Positions 54,435-64,000 are shown, counted from the stretch's first letter. The stretch: 64,000 bases of DNA from an uncultured Alphaproteobacteria bacterium (GCA_943788635.1 CALSRA010000013.1:62001-126000); one strand, 5' to 3'. A program made the numbers and translations. The notes: generated by a model from the letters alone, not told the origin.

Positions 54435-54922
54435 AATTCCACCCTATGGGTTGTTACCTGACCTGCAACCCGCAGATTTCGCCCGCTCTGCGCCTGTTTT
54501 CGGATATGCTGTTTAGTGATTAATTATCGTTATTAGATATCTAAAAACATTAACACTACTTTAAGTATTAGTACACTTGATTTTACGCCGCCCCTCCTCA
54601 GCCCAGCACGCCGTGGAATGGCCGAAATCCGGTATTCCGCGATCGCGGGATGGGATGAAACGGGAGAAGGTCGCTATTGTGCGAGGTTTTGCCAAAAGGG
54701 CGCGATGTCACCGGGCAAAACAAACGCCGGGCAGTGGATTGGCCGCGCGGCGTGGGATCGTGAGCAGTCAATCGCCGGACCGACGGATACCGTATAGGCC
54801 ACAATCAAACGAATGGCGCCCGCAATGACGATGGAAGGGTCAGTGCGGGACCGTACAGGGGCTGTATCGCTTTAACCCCGATGGCTTGCCGGCGGGGGTT
54901 AAGGAAGTATTGTCCGGCGCGG
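54435..54922. other. intergenic, no gene recognised
   Basis: An AT-rich block (54515-54580) is followed by GC-rich sequence. Short frames are open on both strands but none looks like a protein and none has a good start. The promoter of the histidine kinase gene is likely in the AT-rich block. Confidence 0.45.
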
Positions 54923-55472
54923 CTATTCCTTGAACCGCTTCAGTTCGCCGGTGAGAACCTTCTTCGGTTCCCCTTCCATGGTGCGGGAGAAGCGCAGGGA
55001 CATCCCTTCATCCGTCAGTGTGCGGTGATAGGCCTGCATGTCGTAGGTACCGTCATCAGTGACGATCAGCGCATAGACCGATAATGTATCGCCCTTGATC
55101 CGCGACCAGACATAAGGGTCGCCTTTCATGGGATCATTCGGCCGCTTGCCCGCCAAACACGTCCTTGCGCATCCCCGACTGAAAAATATTGTCGCGATTG
55201 GTACGCTGGAAATCGATGGAATAGGATTTCCGCTTGGAATCGCCATCCTTTCGATGCGTCACGGTCGACCAGGAAATATTGAATCCGCGCTTGATTTCCT
55301 TGATTTCGACATTGATGTCGCGCTCTTTCACCGCGCCGTCGTCGCCGGAGACCGAACGGCCGACATATGTGCCGTAGAAATCATCGATCTTGCGTTCCGC
55401 CGCCCATGCCGATGCGCATGTCACCGCCATCAAAACCGCTATACAGGTTCCCAAGATCCTATCGCGTCGCAT
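54923..55472 (-). pseudogene. secreted hypothetical protein, single-base frameshift
   Basis: The first frame (55472-55134) starts with a signal peptide ('MRRDRILGTCIAVLMAVTCASAWA') and continues 'KIDDFYGTYVGRSVSGD' and 'GFNISWSTVTHRKDGDSKRKSY'. The second frame continues 'KRPNDPMKGDPYVWSRIKGD' to 54923. Removing one G/C from the run at 55148-55151 joins them as 'DVFGGKRPNDPMKG'. The intact protein would have about 183 residues and act in the periplasm. The family is not recognised. Confidence 0.75.
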
Positions 55473-55544
55473 TCCGGTTCCTTCCGTTCTCGTTCCCGCA
55501 GCCCGACCAGCTTTGCAGCACCACGACCTGCGTCAAATCCGTCT

Positions 55545-56294
55545 TCAGGTACCGAAGACCTTTTGCAGCAGTTCCGTCGTGCGCTTGGTCGGGTTCTCCC
55601 GGATCGCTGCCTCTTCCCGACCGAGAAACAGGAACAGCGCGCCGAGCGCCTTATCCAACACATGCGACGTTAAATTCGCCTTAACATCAGGGACAAAAGG
55701 CATCGACTTATACTGGCCGATCATCGCGTCATACGCCTTGACCGCCCCCACTTCCGACAGCGAGGAATCAACAACCGGACGCATGCTGTCCGCCAGCGGG
55801 CCGGTCATTTTACCCTTGAAATACTGTGTCGCCGCATCCTTCGGACCGTCATAGATGCGTTTCACGTCATCCATGCTCATACCTTCAATGGCGTCCCAGA
55901 AGACTGCCTTAGCCTTCGGTGCCGCCGCTTCCGCGGCGCGGTTGAGCTTCAGTTCCAGGTCGTCGGCCATTTGCGACATGCCCGCGGTCTTCAACACCGA
56001 CTGCACCTTCTTCAGGCTGTCGGGCAGCGGGATATGAATTTCCGGGTTGGCATTAAAACCATCCGCCGTGCCGACCGCGTTGACGACCCGCTCGGTGCCC
56101 ACCTTCAGCGCCTCACGCAGCCCCGCGGCAATTTCATCCGTGGCGAGCCCCATGCTGCCTTCGGGTGCCGACTTGGTCACCGATTCAAGCATCTGCTTGC
56201 CCTTGTCGAAGAAACTCTGCGACTGGGCGGGCATGGCGGCGGCGGAAACCAGTCCGACCACGGCGACGGCATACAAAATTGAAATTCGGGTCAT
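55545..56294 (-). CDS. DUF4197 domain-containing secreted protein
   Basis: 249 residues. Signal peptide 'MTRISILYAVAVVGLVSAAAMPAQS'. The domain shows 'LATDEIAAGLREALKVGTERVVNAVG', 'GFNANPEIHIPLPDSLKKVQSVL', 'AKAVFWDAIEGMSMDDVKRIYDG', 'ATQYFKGKM', and ends 'KALGALFLFLGREEAAIRENP' and 'KRTTELLQKVFG', the usual DUF4197 layout. Periplasmic, function unknown. Confidence 0.92.
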   Translation of the reverse strand: MTRISILYAVAVVGLVSAAAMPAQSQSFFDKGKQMLESVTKSAPEGSMGLATDEIAAGLREALKVGTERVVNAVGTADGFNANPEIHIPLPDSLKKVQSVLKTAGMSQMADDLELKLNRAAEAAAPKAKAVFWDAIEGMSMDDVKRIYDGPKDAATQYFKGKMTGPLADSMRPVVDSSLSEVGAVKAYDAMIGQYKSMPFVPDVKANLTSHVLDKALGALFLFLGREEAAIRENPTKRTTELLQKVFGT

Positions 56295-56463
56295 GGATCA
56301 GCCTTTCCGTTTCTGGGCGCCTATCACAGGCTGCCATACTCTTTATATTGGGCGCACACTCGCACCAACAAGACAATCCGGTACTATTACCATTGGGAGA
56401 AGTACGTATGAAGTATTGCGCGTCCGACAGCACCGGGTTTGCGGGTCCGGCGGACGCCATAAA

Positions 56464-57552
56464 TTGACAGCCGCGGCTGCCCTGTCGATTGTGCTGATGG
56501 GCGACGCATTGCTCTATGTGGTCCTGCCGGTCAGTGCGGAGGCCTTCGGCGTCAGCATCATCTGGGTTGGCGTGCTGCTATCCGCCAACCGCTTTGTACG
56601 AATTGTGAGTTACGGCGCGGTCGCGCGCCTCACCGAGGCGCTGGGCGTCAGGCGCATTGCGATCCTCGGCTGCGCAACGGGTGCGGCTTCCACCATCATG
56701 TACGGGCTGTTCGATGGCGGGCCGGTGCTGCTGGCCGCGCGGCTGGTCTGGGGCCTGTCCTATGCCGCGCTGATCCTCGCCTGCCTGTCCTATGCGGTGG
56801 ACGACCGGACGCGCGCCGGCACCCGCGTCGGGTTGAGCCACGCTATCCAGCAGTTCGGCCCGGCCCTGGCGCTGACCGGCGGGGCATGGCTCGCGGGCTA
56901 TGCCGGCCCACAGGTGACATTCGCCTATATCGGGGTTATCTCATTGCTCGCCATTCCGGTGGCCTGGATGCTGCCGCGCGAAACCGGCCCGGCGCAGCGG
57001 CGGGACTCGCCGTGGCTGCCACGCCCGGAACGGATGGACCTGCTGTTTTTTACGGTGGGCCTGACCATCGACGGCGCGTTCACCATGACGATCACGATCC
57101 TGCTGACCGGCGTGCTGTCGCTTGAATCGGCAATTCTCGGCGGCGGCATGATCTTTGTGTTCCGGCGTTTCGCCGAAGCCGTTTTCGGCCCGCTTGGCGG
57201 CATGCTGGGAGACCGGGTCGGGGTCGGCAAAACATTCTTCGCCGCAACCGCGCTATCCGCTGCGGGACTGGCGGCAATCGCCCTGGGGTATCTGTATGCC
57301 GGTGCCATCGCGGTGGTCGTCGGCCGCGCCATCATCGCCGCCGTGGGCCCCGCTGCCGTCGCCCTGCGCAACCCGCCAGAACGCGTCATGCATCGGCTGG
57401 CGACAATGCAGAGCTGGCGCGACCTTGGCGCCGCGCTGGGCCCGCTCGCGTCAGGCTTCGTCATCGGCGTATGGGAATTGCCCTCCTTATACTGGGGGCT
57501 CGTCGTGGCACTCGGTATCGGCATGCTGATCCAGGCAGCCCCGCGGCGTTAG
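56464..57552 (+). CDS. major facilitator superfamily transporter, start uncertain
   Basis: About 362 residues, ten to twelve hydrophobic segments, with 'MGDALLYVVLPVSAEAFGVS' in helix 1 and 'VFGPLGGMLGDRVGVGKTFFA' as the repeated loop motif. TTG 56464 is the first plausible in-frame start. However, an ATG at 56408 with GGAGAAG in front opens the neighbouring frame ('MKYCASDSTGFAGPADAIN', stop 56467). If one G were missing in the run near 56442, the protein would begin 'MKYCASDSTGFAGSGGRHKL'. This fits the other G/C-run frameshifts nearby. Substrate unknown. Confidence 0.72.
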   Translation: MTAAAALSIVLMGDALLYVVLPVSAEAFGVSIIWVGVLLSANRFVRIVSYGAVARLTEALGVRRIAILGCATGAASTIMYGLFDGGPVLLAARLVWGLSYAALILACLSYAVDDRTRAGTRVGLSHAIQQFGPALALTGGAWLAGYAGPQVTFAYIGVISLLAIPVAWMLPRETGPAQRRDSPWLPRPERMDLLFFTVGLTIDGAFTMTITILLTGVLSLESAILGGGMIFVFRRFAEAVFGPLGGMLGDRVGVGKTFFAATALSAAGLAAIALGYLYAGAIAVVVGRAIIAAVGPAAVALRNPPERVMHRLATMQSWRDLGAALGPLASGFVIGVWELPSLYWGLVVALGIGMLIQAAPRR

Positions 57553-57782
57553 GCTGAGGGCTCGGAAACCAGTCCGGATGATTGCAGCGAACACGCGTGC
57601 CGGACCACACGCATGACGAACCATTGGCAAAAAATTGACCAGCGCCTATCGTTTCACACGCAAAGCGGGATTCGTTCGGGGGGACGCCGCTATTTTGAAT
57701 ATTCGCAATAATAATTGACAGTCAAACGAGACGTCCACCCGGGTTATCCCACTCAACCGCGAGGGAGAAAGGGAGTTTACCC

Positions 57783-58754
57783 ATGTCATTGAAGAAAATA
57801 TTGGGCGTTAGCGCAGCCGTAATCGCGTTCGCCGCCAGTTTCAACACCGCCCAGGCCGCGTGGCCCGAAAAACCAATCACCATCTACTGTCCGTATTCCG
57901 CGGGCGGTGGCACGGACGCGACCGCACGCTTCTTCGCAGCGGGCCTGCGCAAGGAACTCGGCGTTGCCGTCAATGTCGTGAACCGCACCGGCGCGAACGG
58001 GCTGACAGGCCATTCGGCACTGGCAAATTCCAAACCGGACGGTTATTCGATTGGCCTGATCGCCCAGGCGATCGGCTTGTATCACTGGCAAGGCATGAAG
58101 CTGAGCTACAAGGACCTCACACCACTGGCGATGTTCAACTTCGATCCGGCCGGTTTCCAGGTCGGGCCGAGCAAGGCTCACATCAAGAATGCCATGCAGG
58201 CGATTGAAGAATTGAAAGCCGATCCCTCCAAATGGAACCTCGGCGGCGGTGGTCGCATGGGTAGCTGGGGCATGGCCTTTACCAAGGTCGCACTGGAATT
58301 CGACATGGACCCGTCCGTTTACAGCTGGATCGCCGCGGGTGGTGCCGCGCCGTCGCTCACAGAACTGGCAGCCGGCGGTATCGACCTTGCACCGACCTCC
58401 TTGCCGGAAGCCAAGGGCCTGATGGATGCGGGCAAGATTCGCTCCCTGGCAATCATGTCCGACAAACGGCATCCCACATTCCCTGATGTCCCGACAATGG
58501 AAGAAGCCACAGGCAAAAAGATCATTGCCGGCGCCTGGCGCGCCGTCGCGGCTCCCAAGGGCCTGCCAGACGATATCAAGGCAAAGTATCTTGCTGCGCT
58601 TCGGACCGTCTGGGAGTCGGAAGACTTCAGGAAGGGCATGGACAAATTCGGTTACGGCATGGACTGGAAACAGGGTGCGGAACTGGACAAGTTCCTCGTC
58701 GACAACGATGCCAATGCCGGCCGGATCCTGAAAGCGACCCAAGGCAAGAAGTAA
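57783..58754 (+). CDS. tripartite tricarboxylate transporter (TctC/Bug) substrate-binding protein
   Basis: 323 residues. Signal peptide 'MSLKKILGVSAAVIAFAASF' ending in 'NTAQA'. 'WPEKPITIYCPYSAGGGTDATARFFA' is the family start, followed by 'VNVVNRTGANGLTGHSALANSKPDGY' and 'WRAVAAPKGLPDDIKAKYLAAL'. A periplasmic carboxylate-binding protein. No tctA/tctB membrane genes stand next to it, so it is an orphan. GGGAGAAAGGGAG precedes the ATG. Confidence 0.92.
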   Translation: MSLKKILGVSAAVIAFAASFNTAQAAWPEKPITIYCPYSAGGGTDATARFFAAGLRKELGVAVNVVNRTGANGLTGHSALANSKPDGYSIGLIAQAIGLYHWQGMKLSYKDLTPLAMFNFDPAGFQVGPSKAHIKNAMQAIEELKADPSKWNLGGGGRMGSWGMAFTKVALEFDMDPSVYSWIAAGGAAPSLTELAAGGIDLAPTSLPEAKGLMDAGKIRSLAIMSDKRHPTFPDVPTMEEATGKKIIAGAWRAVAAPKGLPDDIKAKYLAALRTVWESEDFRKGMDKFGYGMDWKQGAELDKFLVDNDANAGRILKATQGKK

Positions 58755-58782
58755 GTTCGCCTTACCGTTTCAGAACGGATCA

Positions 58783-58810
58783 GGGGGAGGCTTCGGCCTC
58801 CCCCTTTTTT
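58783..58810 (+). terminator. rho-independent terminator
   Basis: A perfect 9-bp stem GGGGGAGGC/GCCTCCCCC around a TTCG tetraloop, followed by six T (58805-58810). It ends the binding-protein transcript, 29 bases after its stop. The T-run runs into the stop codon of the convergent malate synthase gene. Confidence 0.93.
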
Positions 58811-60897
58811 ATGCGCGCTGCGCCGCCTTGGCTTCGATCCGCCGTGCATGCAGGATTGGTTCGGTATAACCGCTGGGCTGGCTGCGCCCTTTGAACACCA
58901 GATCACAGGACGCCTGAAAGGCGATGCTGCCTTCCAGATCCGCCGACATGGGCCGGTAACCCGCATCCCCCGCATTCTGCGCATCGACCACTGCCGCCAT
59001 GCGTTTCATCGTATCGTGCACCTGGTTTTCGGTGCAGATGCCATGATGCAGCCAATTGGCAATATGCTGGCTGGAAATGCGCAACGTGGCGCGGTCTTCC
59101 ATCAGGCCGATATCGTTGATGTCCGGCACCTTGGAACAGCCGACACCCTGGTCGATCCAGCGCACGACATAGCCCAGAATGCCCTGCGCGTTGTTGTCCA
59201 GTTCCTGCTGGATTTCTTCCGGCTGCCAGTTCGGTCGGTCGGCCAGCGGGATCGTCAGGATATCATCCAGCGCAGCACGGGGGCGGCTGGCAAGTTCCTG
59301 CTGCCGCGCGGCCACATCGACTTCATGGTAATGCACCGCATGCAGCACCGCCGCCGTCGGCGATGGCACCCAGGCCGTGTTGGCCCCGGCGCGGGGGTGG
59401 CCGATTTTCTTTTCCAGCATGGCCGCCATCAGGTCCGGCATGGCCCACATGCCCTTGCGGATCATCGGCCCCGCCTCCATCGAGGTATGCATCTCGTCGC
59501 CGGTCCGGTCCAGGAAGCCGGTATTTATGAAGCACACCCGCTTGCGCGCCGCACGGATGCATTCCTTCAGATTGACGGTCGTGCGCCGTTCCTCATCCAT
59601 GATGCCCATCCGCATCGTATTGGCGGGCAGGCCCAGTCCCTGCTCGACCCGCCCGAACAGCGTATCGGTAAAGGCAACTTCTTCCGGCCCGTGCATCTTC
59701 GGCTTCACGATATAGACCGCGCCGGTGCGGCTGTTGCGGCGCGACGTGCTCTCGCTGATATCGTGGATCGCGATCATGCCCGTCGCCATCGCATCCAGTA
59801 TCCCTTCCGGCACTTCATTGCCGTCACGGTCCAGGATTGCCGGCGTCGTCATCAGATGACCGACATTGCGGATCAGCATCAGGCTGCGGCCCGGCAGGGT
59901 CAGCGTGCCGCCAGCGGGTGCTGTAAATTCACGGTCGGGGTTGAGCCTGCGCTCGACCACCTGTCCGCCCTTGTCGAACCGGTCCGACAGGTCGCCCTTC
60001 ATCAGGCCCAGCCAGTTGCGGTAAACCAGCACCTTGTCTTCGGCATCCACGGCGGCAACGGAATCCTCGCAATCCTGGATCGTTGTCACCGCTGCTTCCA
60101 TGACCATATCGGACACATCCGCCGGATCGTCCTTGCCGATGAAATGGCTGCGGTCGATGCAGACCTCGATATGCAATCCGTTATGCACGAACAGAACCGA
60201 ATCCGGTTCTGCCGGGTCGCCAAGATAACCGGCAAACGCGGCCGCATCTTTCAGCGTGGTGGTCTTGCCGTCCTGCAGCGCCACAACCAGCGCGCCATCC
60301 GCAACCGAATACGCGGCGGCATCGCCATGCGACCCCCGCCGCCAGCGGCACGGCCCGATTCAGGATATCCCGCGCAAAGGCGATCACTTTCGCACCACGG
60401 GCGGGGTTAAAGCCGCCGGATCGCGTGGCGCCATCGTCTTCGGAAATCGCGTCGGTGCCGTATAGCGCATCATACAGGCTGCCCCAGCGGGCATTGGCGG
60501 CATTCAGCGCGTAGCGTGCGTTCATCACCGGCACGACCAGTTGCGGACCCGCGATGCTGGCGATTTCCGGGTCGGTTTCCGGTGTATCGGCGCTGAAATC
60601 CGCACCTTCCGGCAACAGGTAACCAATCTCGACCAGGAAGGCGCGATAGGCGGCGGCATCGAGGGCCTGCCCCTTGCGGTCGCGGAGCCAGGCATCGATC
60701 TGCGTCTGCAGGTCTTCCCGCTTCTGCAGCAGCGACCGGTTAACCGGCGCCAGGTCATGGACAATCGAATCGAGCGCCGACCAGAATGTGGCAGCCGAAA
60801 CGCCGGTGCCGGGCAGTGCTTCAGCGGTGATAAAATCGTGCAGGCTCGCAGCGACCTGAAGGCCACCTTCCTGAATTCTTTTGGTCATTTTGTTCAA
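58809..60897 (-). pseudogene. glcB: malate synthase G, single-base frameshift
   Basis: The N-terminal frame starts at 60897 ('[21 protein letters not shown]') and the main frame ends at 58809. The frames join if one base is removed from the five-C run at 60333-60337, giving '[19 protein letters not shown]'. The rest is intact: '[18 protein letters not shown]', '[21 protein letters not shown]', '[17 protein letters not shown]', '[14 protein letters not shown]' with the catalytic Arg, '[21 protein letters not shown]', and '[11 protein letters not shown]'. Total about 695 residues, near the family's 720. It condenses glyoxylate and acetyl-CoA to malate. A sequencing error is as likely as a real mutation. 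Confidence 0.9.
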
Positions 60898-61022
60898 ATT
60901 GTCCTTGTTCCTGTTTGGAGTCGTGACAACACCGGTACAGCAATAATTGCACCAATTTATCAGCAGGTTATTAACGTTTCAGGGTCAGCCGCATCGCCGA
61001 CGGCAGCACCGGAAGCGAGCCG

Positions 61023-61042
61023 CTTATATATCAATATATAAG
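61023..61042. promoter_or_regulatory. palindrome upstream of malate synthase G
   Basis: CTTATATAT (61023-61031) and ATATATAAG (61034-61042) form a perfect 9-bp inverted repeat around CA. It lies 126 bases upstream of the glcB start in the 358-bp divergent gap (60898-61255). A candidate operator for a local regulator. No other gene is seen in the gap. Confidence 0.35.
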
Positions 61043-61255
61043 ATGGATAAATGACTTAGTTCAGTCCGTTTCACCGGATTGCCGATTGAAATGGCAAAAC
61101 AACGTGTGCAACCGTTTCCACCGCTTTACGGCGCGCGCGTTGGCAAACAGGGAGACCGGGCTTGTCGCCGTGGGAAGCGCGGCGCTACTGTGACGCATTC
61201 ATCGTCAATGTGACGCCAAATTAAGCGCAAACAGCACCGATTCGGGAGAATAACC

Positions 61256-62452
61256 ATGAGCAAGGCCCTGGAAGGCATCCGTATCATCGATATGACCCAT
61301 AATCAGGCGGGTCCCGCCTGTTGCCAGATTCTGGCCTGGCTCGGCGCCGATGTCATCAAGCTGGAACCGCCCAAGGGCGGCGACGTCGCCCGGGTCGTGC
61401 AGCGCGATATTCCGGATCAGGACAGCCTGTTCTTTCTGGTCTTCAACGCCAACAAGCGCAGCCTGACGCTGAATCTCAAATCTGAAGAAGGCAAGAAGCT
61501 GTTCCGCAAGCTGCTGGCGGAATCCGATGTGCTGGTGGAAAACTATTCGCCGGGCGCGCTGAAGCGGATGGGCTTCGGCTGGGACGTCATCCAGGAAATC
61601 AACCCGAAGCTGGTCTATGCCACGGTCAAGGGGTTCGGCACCTATGGCCCGTACAGCCACTTCAAGAGCTTTGAACCCATCGCCCAGGCCATGGGCGGCG
61701 CGATGAGCATCACCGGTCATCCGGGCGGGCCGCCAACCTATAACTGGGCGGCAATCGGCGATTCGGGTACCGGCATGCATCTGGCCATCGGCATTCTGGC
61801 GGCGCTGCAACAGCGCCATACCACCGGCAAGGGCCAGGAAGTGGAAGTATCCATGCAGGATGCGGTGCTGAACCTCAACCGGGTCGCGATCCGCGACCAT
61901 CAGCGGTTCGGCAAACCCAAGGAGCGCACGGGCAATCAGCTTGGCAACACCGTGCCCGGCACGACCTACCCCACATCACCCGGCGGTCCCAACGATTACG
62001 TCTTCATTTTCGCCCAGCCACAGATGTGGGAAGCCTTTCTGGGGGCCATCGACCGGCCGGACCTGAAGGATAACCCCAAATTCGCCACGGGCGAGGCACG
62101 CTGGGAAAACCGCGAGGAAATGGACGCCATCGTCGAGGAATGGACGAAAACCAAGACCAAATACGAGGTCATGAAGATTCTGGGCGATGCAGGCGTTCCG
62201 TCCGGCGCCGTGCAGGATACCGGGGAACTCATCAGGGACGAACATCTGCGGGAACGCGAGATGATCGTCGATATCGATTTCCCGAACCGCGGCGTATATC
62301 ACACGTTGGGTTGCCCGATTAAATTGTCGGATTCCCATGCCGATATCGTCCGGCCCCCGCTGCTTGGCGAGCATACGGACGAGGTTCTGGAAGGCCTGTG
62401 CGGCGTCGATCCGCAGGATCTGGCCCGATTGCACGACGACGGCGTCGTTTAG
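61256..62452 (+). CDS. CaiB/BaiF family CoA-transferase, formyl-CoA:oxalate CoA-transferase-like
   Basis: 398 residues of class III CoA-transferases. 'IDMTHNQAGPACCQILAWLGADVIKLEPP' at the start; the catalytic Asp in 'IGDSGTGMHLAIGILAALQQRH' (about 168) matches the formyl-CoA transferase (Frc) pattern, as do 'VEVSMQDAVLNLNRVAIRD' and the end 'PLLGEHTDEVLEGL'. It probably moves CoA between formyl-CoA or another acyl-CoA and a dicarboxylate. No oxalyl-CoA decarboxylase gene is next to it, so oxalate use is uncertain. Confidence 0.88.
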   Translation: MSKALEGIRIIDMTHNQAGPACCQILAWLGADVIKLEPPKGGDVARVVQRDIPDQDSLFFLVFNANKRSLTLNLKSEEGKKLFRKLLAESDVLVENYSPGALKRMGFGWDVIQEINPKLVYATVKGFGTYGPYSHFKSFEPIAQAMGGAMSITGHPGGPPTYNWAAIGDSGTGMHLAIGILAALQQRHTTGKGQEVEVSMQDAVLNLNRVAIRDHQRFGKPKERTGNQLGNTVPGTTYPTSPGGPNDYVFIFAQPQMWEAFLGAIDRPDLKDNPKFATGEARWENREEMDAIVEEWTKTKTKYEVMKILGDAGVPSGAVQDTGELIRDEHLREREMIVDIDFPNRGVYHTLGCPIKLSDSHADIVRPPLLGEHTDEVLEGLCGVDPQDLARLHDDGVV

Positions 62453-62548
62453 GACGAATTGTTGCCGCGTATTCGCAAACCGTTAACGGCGATTGTGTAT
62501 CCATTGTTCAGGATTGCACAATCGCCTGATATCGGTTGAGATAGGATT

Positions 62549-62926
62549 ATGGGTTTACAGCGTCTCCTTCGTTCCATTTTTGCGGGTCGCACGGCACAGC
62601 GCGTCGTGGGTTCCGATGCGCAAATCTTTGTGGACGACACGCCGCACCCGGTTATCGACTGGAGCGAAACCGGCCTGCGTCTGGAAAGGTTTCCAGGCGG
62701 CCCCAAAGCCAATGACCGCTTCGCCTTTCGTTTTGTCCTGCCACTGACCAGTGAAGATGTTTTCGAATTCGACGCCTGGGCGGAGGTCATCCACAATGAC
62801 GAGTCCGGCATCGGCATCCGCTATCTGTCGCTGGAGGAAAACCTCGCGGCACGGCTTCGGGCCGTGGTCCGCGTCATGGGCACCACCGATGTGACGCTCC
62901 CCAAAGGGGCGATCAGCTACGACTGA
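62549..62926 (+). CDS. small PilZ-like domain protein
   Basis: 125 residues with a beta-rich core: 'HPVIDWSETGLRLERFPGG' resembles the D/NxSxxG element of PilZ domains, 'FDAWAEVIHNDESGIGIRYLSL' the closing strands. The N-terminal Arg-rich part ('LQRLLRSIFAGRTAQR') could give the RxxxR residues for cyclic-di-GMP. The match is weak; PilZ is the best guess. An inverted element (GATTGTG...CACAATC, about 62491-62523) lies upstream. Confidence 0.55.
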   Translation: MGLQRLLRSIFAGRTAQRVVGSDAQIFVDDTPHPVIDWSETGLRLERFPGGPKANDRFAFRFVLPLTSEDVFEFDAWAEVIHNDESGIGIRYLSLEENLAARLRAVVRVMGTTDVTLPKGAISYD

Positions 62927-63066
62927 CCGGCCCTTCCGCGCCTGCCGGGCGACGCAACCAACGCACGATACTTGAATCTGCGGGTCATAGAATTTACCGT
63001 TCCCATTCCTGATTTCGGCGACACGCTCGTGCCGCCAGACACCCGTATGAATTGAGAGGCTTTTAA

Positions 63067-64000
63067 ATGGGAACGAACGACGATTGGCTTGCCCTGGTTA
63101 CGGAAGAAACCCTTGAGCCGGATCTGCCGATCTGCGACCCGCACCACCATCTTTGGGATTTCCAGCTTGAACGGGTCGAACCCCGCTATCTGATCGATGA
63201 ACTGCTGAACGATACGCAAAGCGGCCACAATATCGTTTCTACCGTCTTCATCGAATGCGGCACCATGTTTCGCGAAGACGGACCGGAAGGCATGAAACCG
63301 GTCGGCGAAGTCGAATTCGCCAACGGCATTGCTGCCATGGGCGCATCCGGGCTGTACGGCAAGACGCGGGTCGCCGCGGGAATCGTCGGCCATGCGGATT
63401 TGATGCTCGGTCAGGCGGTGGGCGATGTTCTGGATGCGCAGGTCGCCGCCGGCAATGGCCGCTTCAAGGGCATCCGCCATATGGTGACCTACGATGCCGA
63501 TCCGGCGGTACCCAACGGGCGCAACATCAACCGTCCCGGCCTTTGCATGGAGCCCGCCTATCGGGAGGGCCTGAAGGAGCTGACGCGGCGCGGCCTGACC
63601 TTCGAAGGCTGGTGCTATCATCCGCAACTGCCGGAGATGGTCGACCTGGCGCGCGCCAACCCGGATCAGGTCATCATCATGAACCATCTGGCCGCCCCCC
63701 TGGGTCTGGGCGAATTCGCCGGCCGCCGCGACGAAATTTTCGAGACCTGGAAGAAGGATTACGCCGATCTGGCCGCCTGTCCGAATGTGATCGCCAAGCT
63801 GGGCGGGATGGGCATGCATTATTTCGGGTTCGGCTGGCAGGATCGTCCGAAACCGCCGACCAGCGACGAACTGGTGACCGTGACCAAGCCGTATTTCGAC
63901 TTCGCAATCGAAGCCTTCGGCCCCGACCGCTGCATGTGGGAATCGAACTTCCCGGTCGACAAGCTGAGCTGCAGCTACAACATCGTGTGGAATTCGTTCA
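63067..64000 (+). CDS. amidohydrolase (TIM-barrel metal-dependent hydrolase), cut by window end
   Basis: At least 311 residues from ATG 63067. 'ICDPHHHLWDFQL' carries the HxH metal ligands (about 26-28). 'HNIVSTVFIECGTMF', 'RFKGIRHMVTYDADP', 'VIIMNHLAAPLG' (His ligand) and 'GPDRCMWESNFPVDKLSC' (catalytic Asp region) match the amidohydrolase-2 family, which includes lactonases and decarboxylases. The frame runs past base 64000 without a stop. Substrate unknown. Confidence 0.9.
   Translation, partial: MGTNDDWLALVTEETLEPDLPICDPHHHLWDFQLERVEPRYLIDELLNDTQSGHNIVSTVFIECGTMFREDGPEGMKPVGEVEFANGIAAMGASGLYGKTRVAAGIVGHADLMLGQAVGDVLDAQVAAGNGRFKGIRHMVTYDADPAVPNGRNINRPGLCMEPAYREGLKELTRRGLTFEGWCYHPQLPEMVDLARANPDQVIIMNHLAAPLGLGEFAGRRDEIFETWKKDYADLAACPNVIAKLGGMGMHYFGFGWQDRPKPPTSDELVTVTKPYFDFAIEAFGPDRCMWESNFPVDKLSCSYNIVWNSF

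Noticed and set aside
58848..60410. Long open frame on the plus strand (520 codons)
   Set aside because: It is antisense to malate synthase G, whose motifs are unmistakable; high GC keeps the opposite frame open.
1..64000. CRISPR array or rRNA genes
   Set aside because: No regularly spaced short repeats and no rRNA-like sequence were seen.

Overview
The window reads as a chromosomal segment of a GC-rich alphaproteobacterium, probably heterotrophic and possibly marine (Rhodospirillales-like). This rests on gene content: an NrtR-nadA pair, tripartite tricarboxylate transporter binding protein, malate synthase G, TauD-type dioxygenases, a PAS type-5 protein and a UGSC-type selenoprotein. The exact genus cannot be given from sequence alone.

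Layout. (1) 1-8081 is ordinary chromosome: the 3' end of an O-acetylhomoserine sulfhydrylase gene, the NAD regulator nrtR with nadA and a candidate operator between them, a glyoxalase-fold protein, two transporters, cutA, a cobalamin-type radical SAM protein, a gph-like phosphatase and tRNA-Val(CAC). (2) About 8.1-31.7 kb is an accessory region full of mobile DNA. It holds IS3, IS630, IS21, IS256, IS1380 and IS66 elements or remnants, many of them broken or nested. Cargo between them includes an ene-reductase/flavin monooxygenase/truncated RidA cluster, an adenylate cyclase with a periplasmic sensor, a tyrosine recombinase with a lox/dif-like site at its promoter, small phage-like proteins, an AT-rich secreted hydrolase, and decayed phage-protein fragments with competing reading frames. 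Two nearly identical 2491-bp IS66 copies in the same orientation bracket 18.9-29.0 kb. A P4-type integrase remnant lies at 19.1 kb. (3) 32.0-64.0 kb is again metabolic chromosome: acyl-CoA synthetase, transporters, FAD oxidoreductases, a dioxygenase/dioxygenase/cupin operon, a polyamine operon (type III decarboxylase, gamma-glutamylpolyamine synthetase, FAD oxidase, glutamine amidotransferase), the selenoprotein operon, a hybrid histidine kinase, malate synthase G, a formyl-CoA-transferase-like protein and an amidohydrolase cut by the window end.

The most notable item is at 50588-51118. Read straight through, one frame encodes a 176-residue protein with an in-frame TGA exactly at the U of a U-G-S-C motif, followed by a stem-loop at the place where a bacterial SECIS is expected. 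Standard gene calling would split it into two false small genes. The partner gene directly upstream encodes a thioredoxin-like CxxC domain followed by a large domain.

Four genes between 53 and 60.4 kb (histidine kinase with two shifts, a secreted hypothetical protein, malate synthase G and possibly the MFS gene at 56.4 kb) carry frameshifts, mostly single bases in G/C runs. Some may be sequencing errors rather than true pseudogenes.
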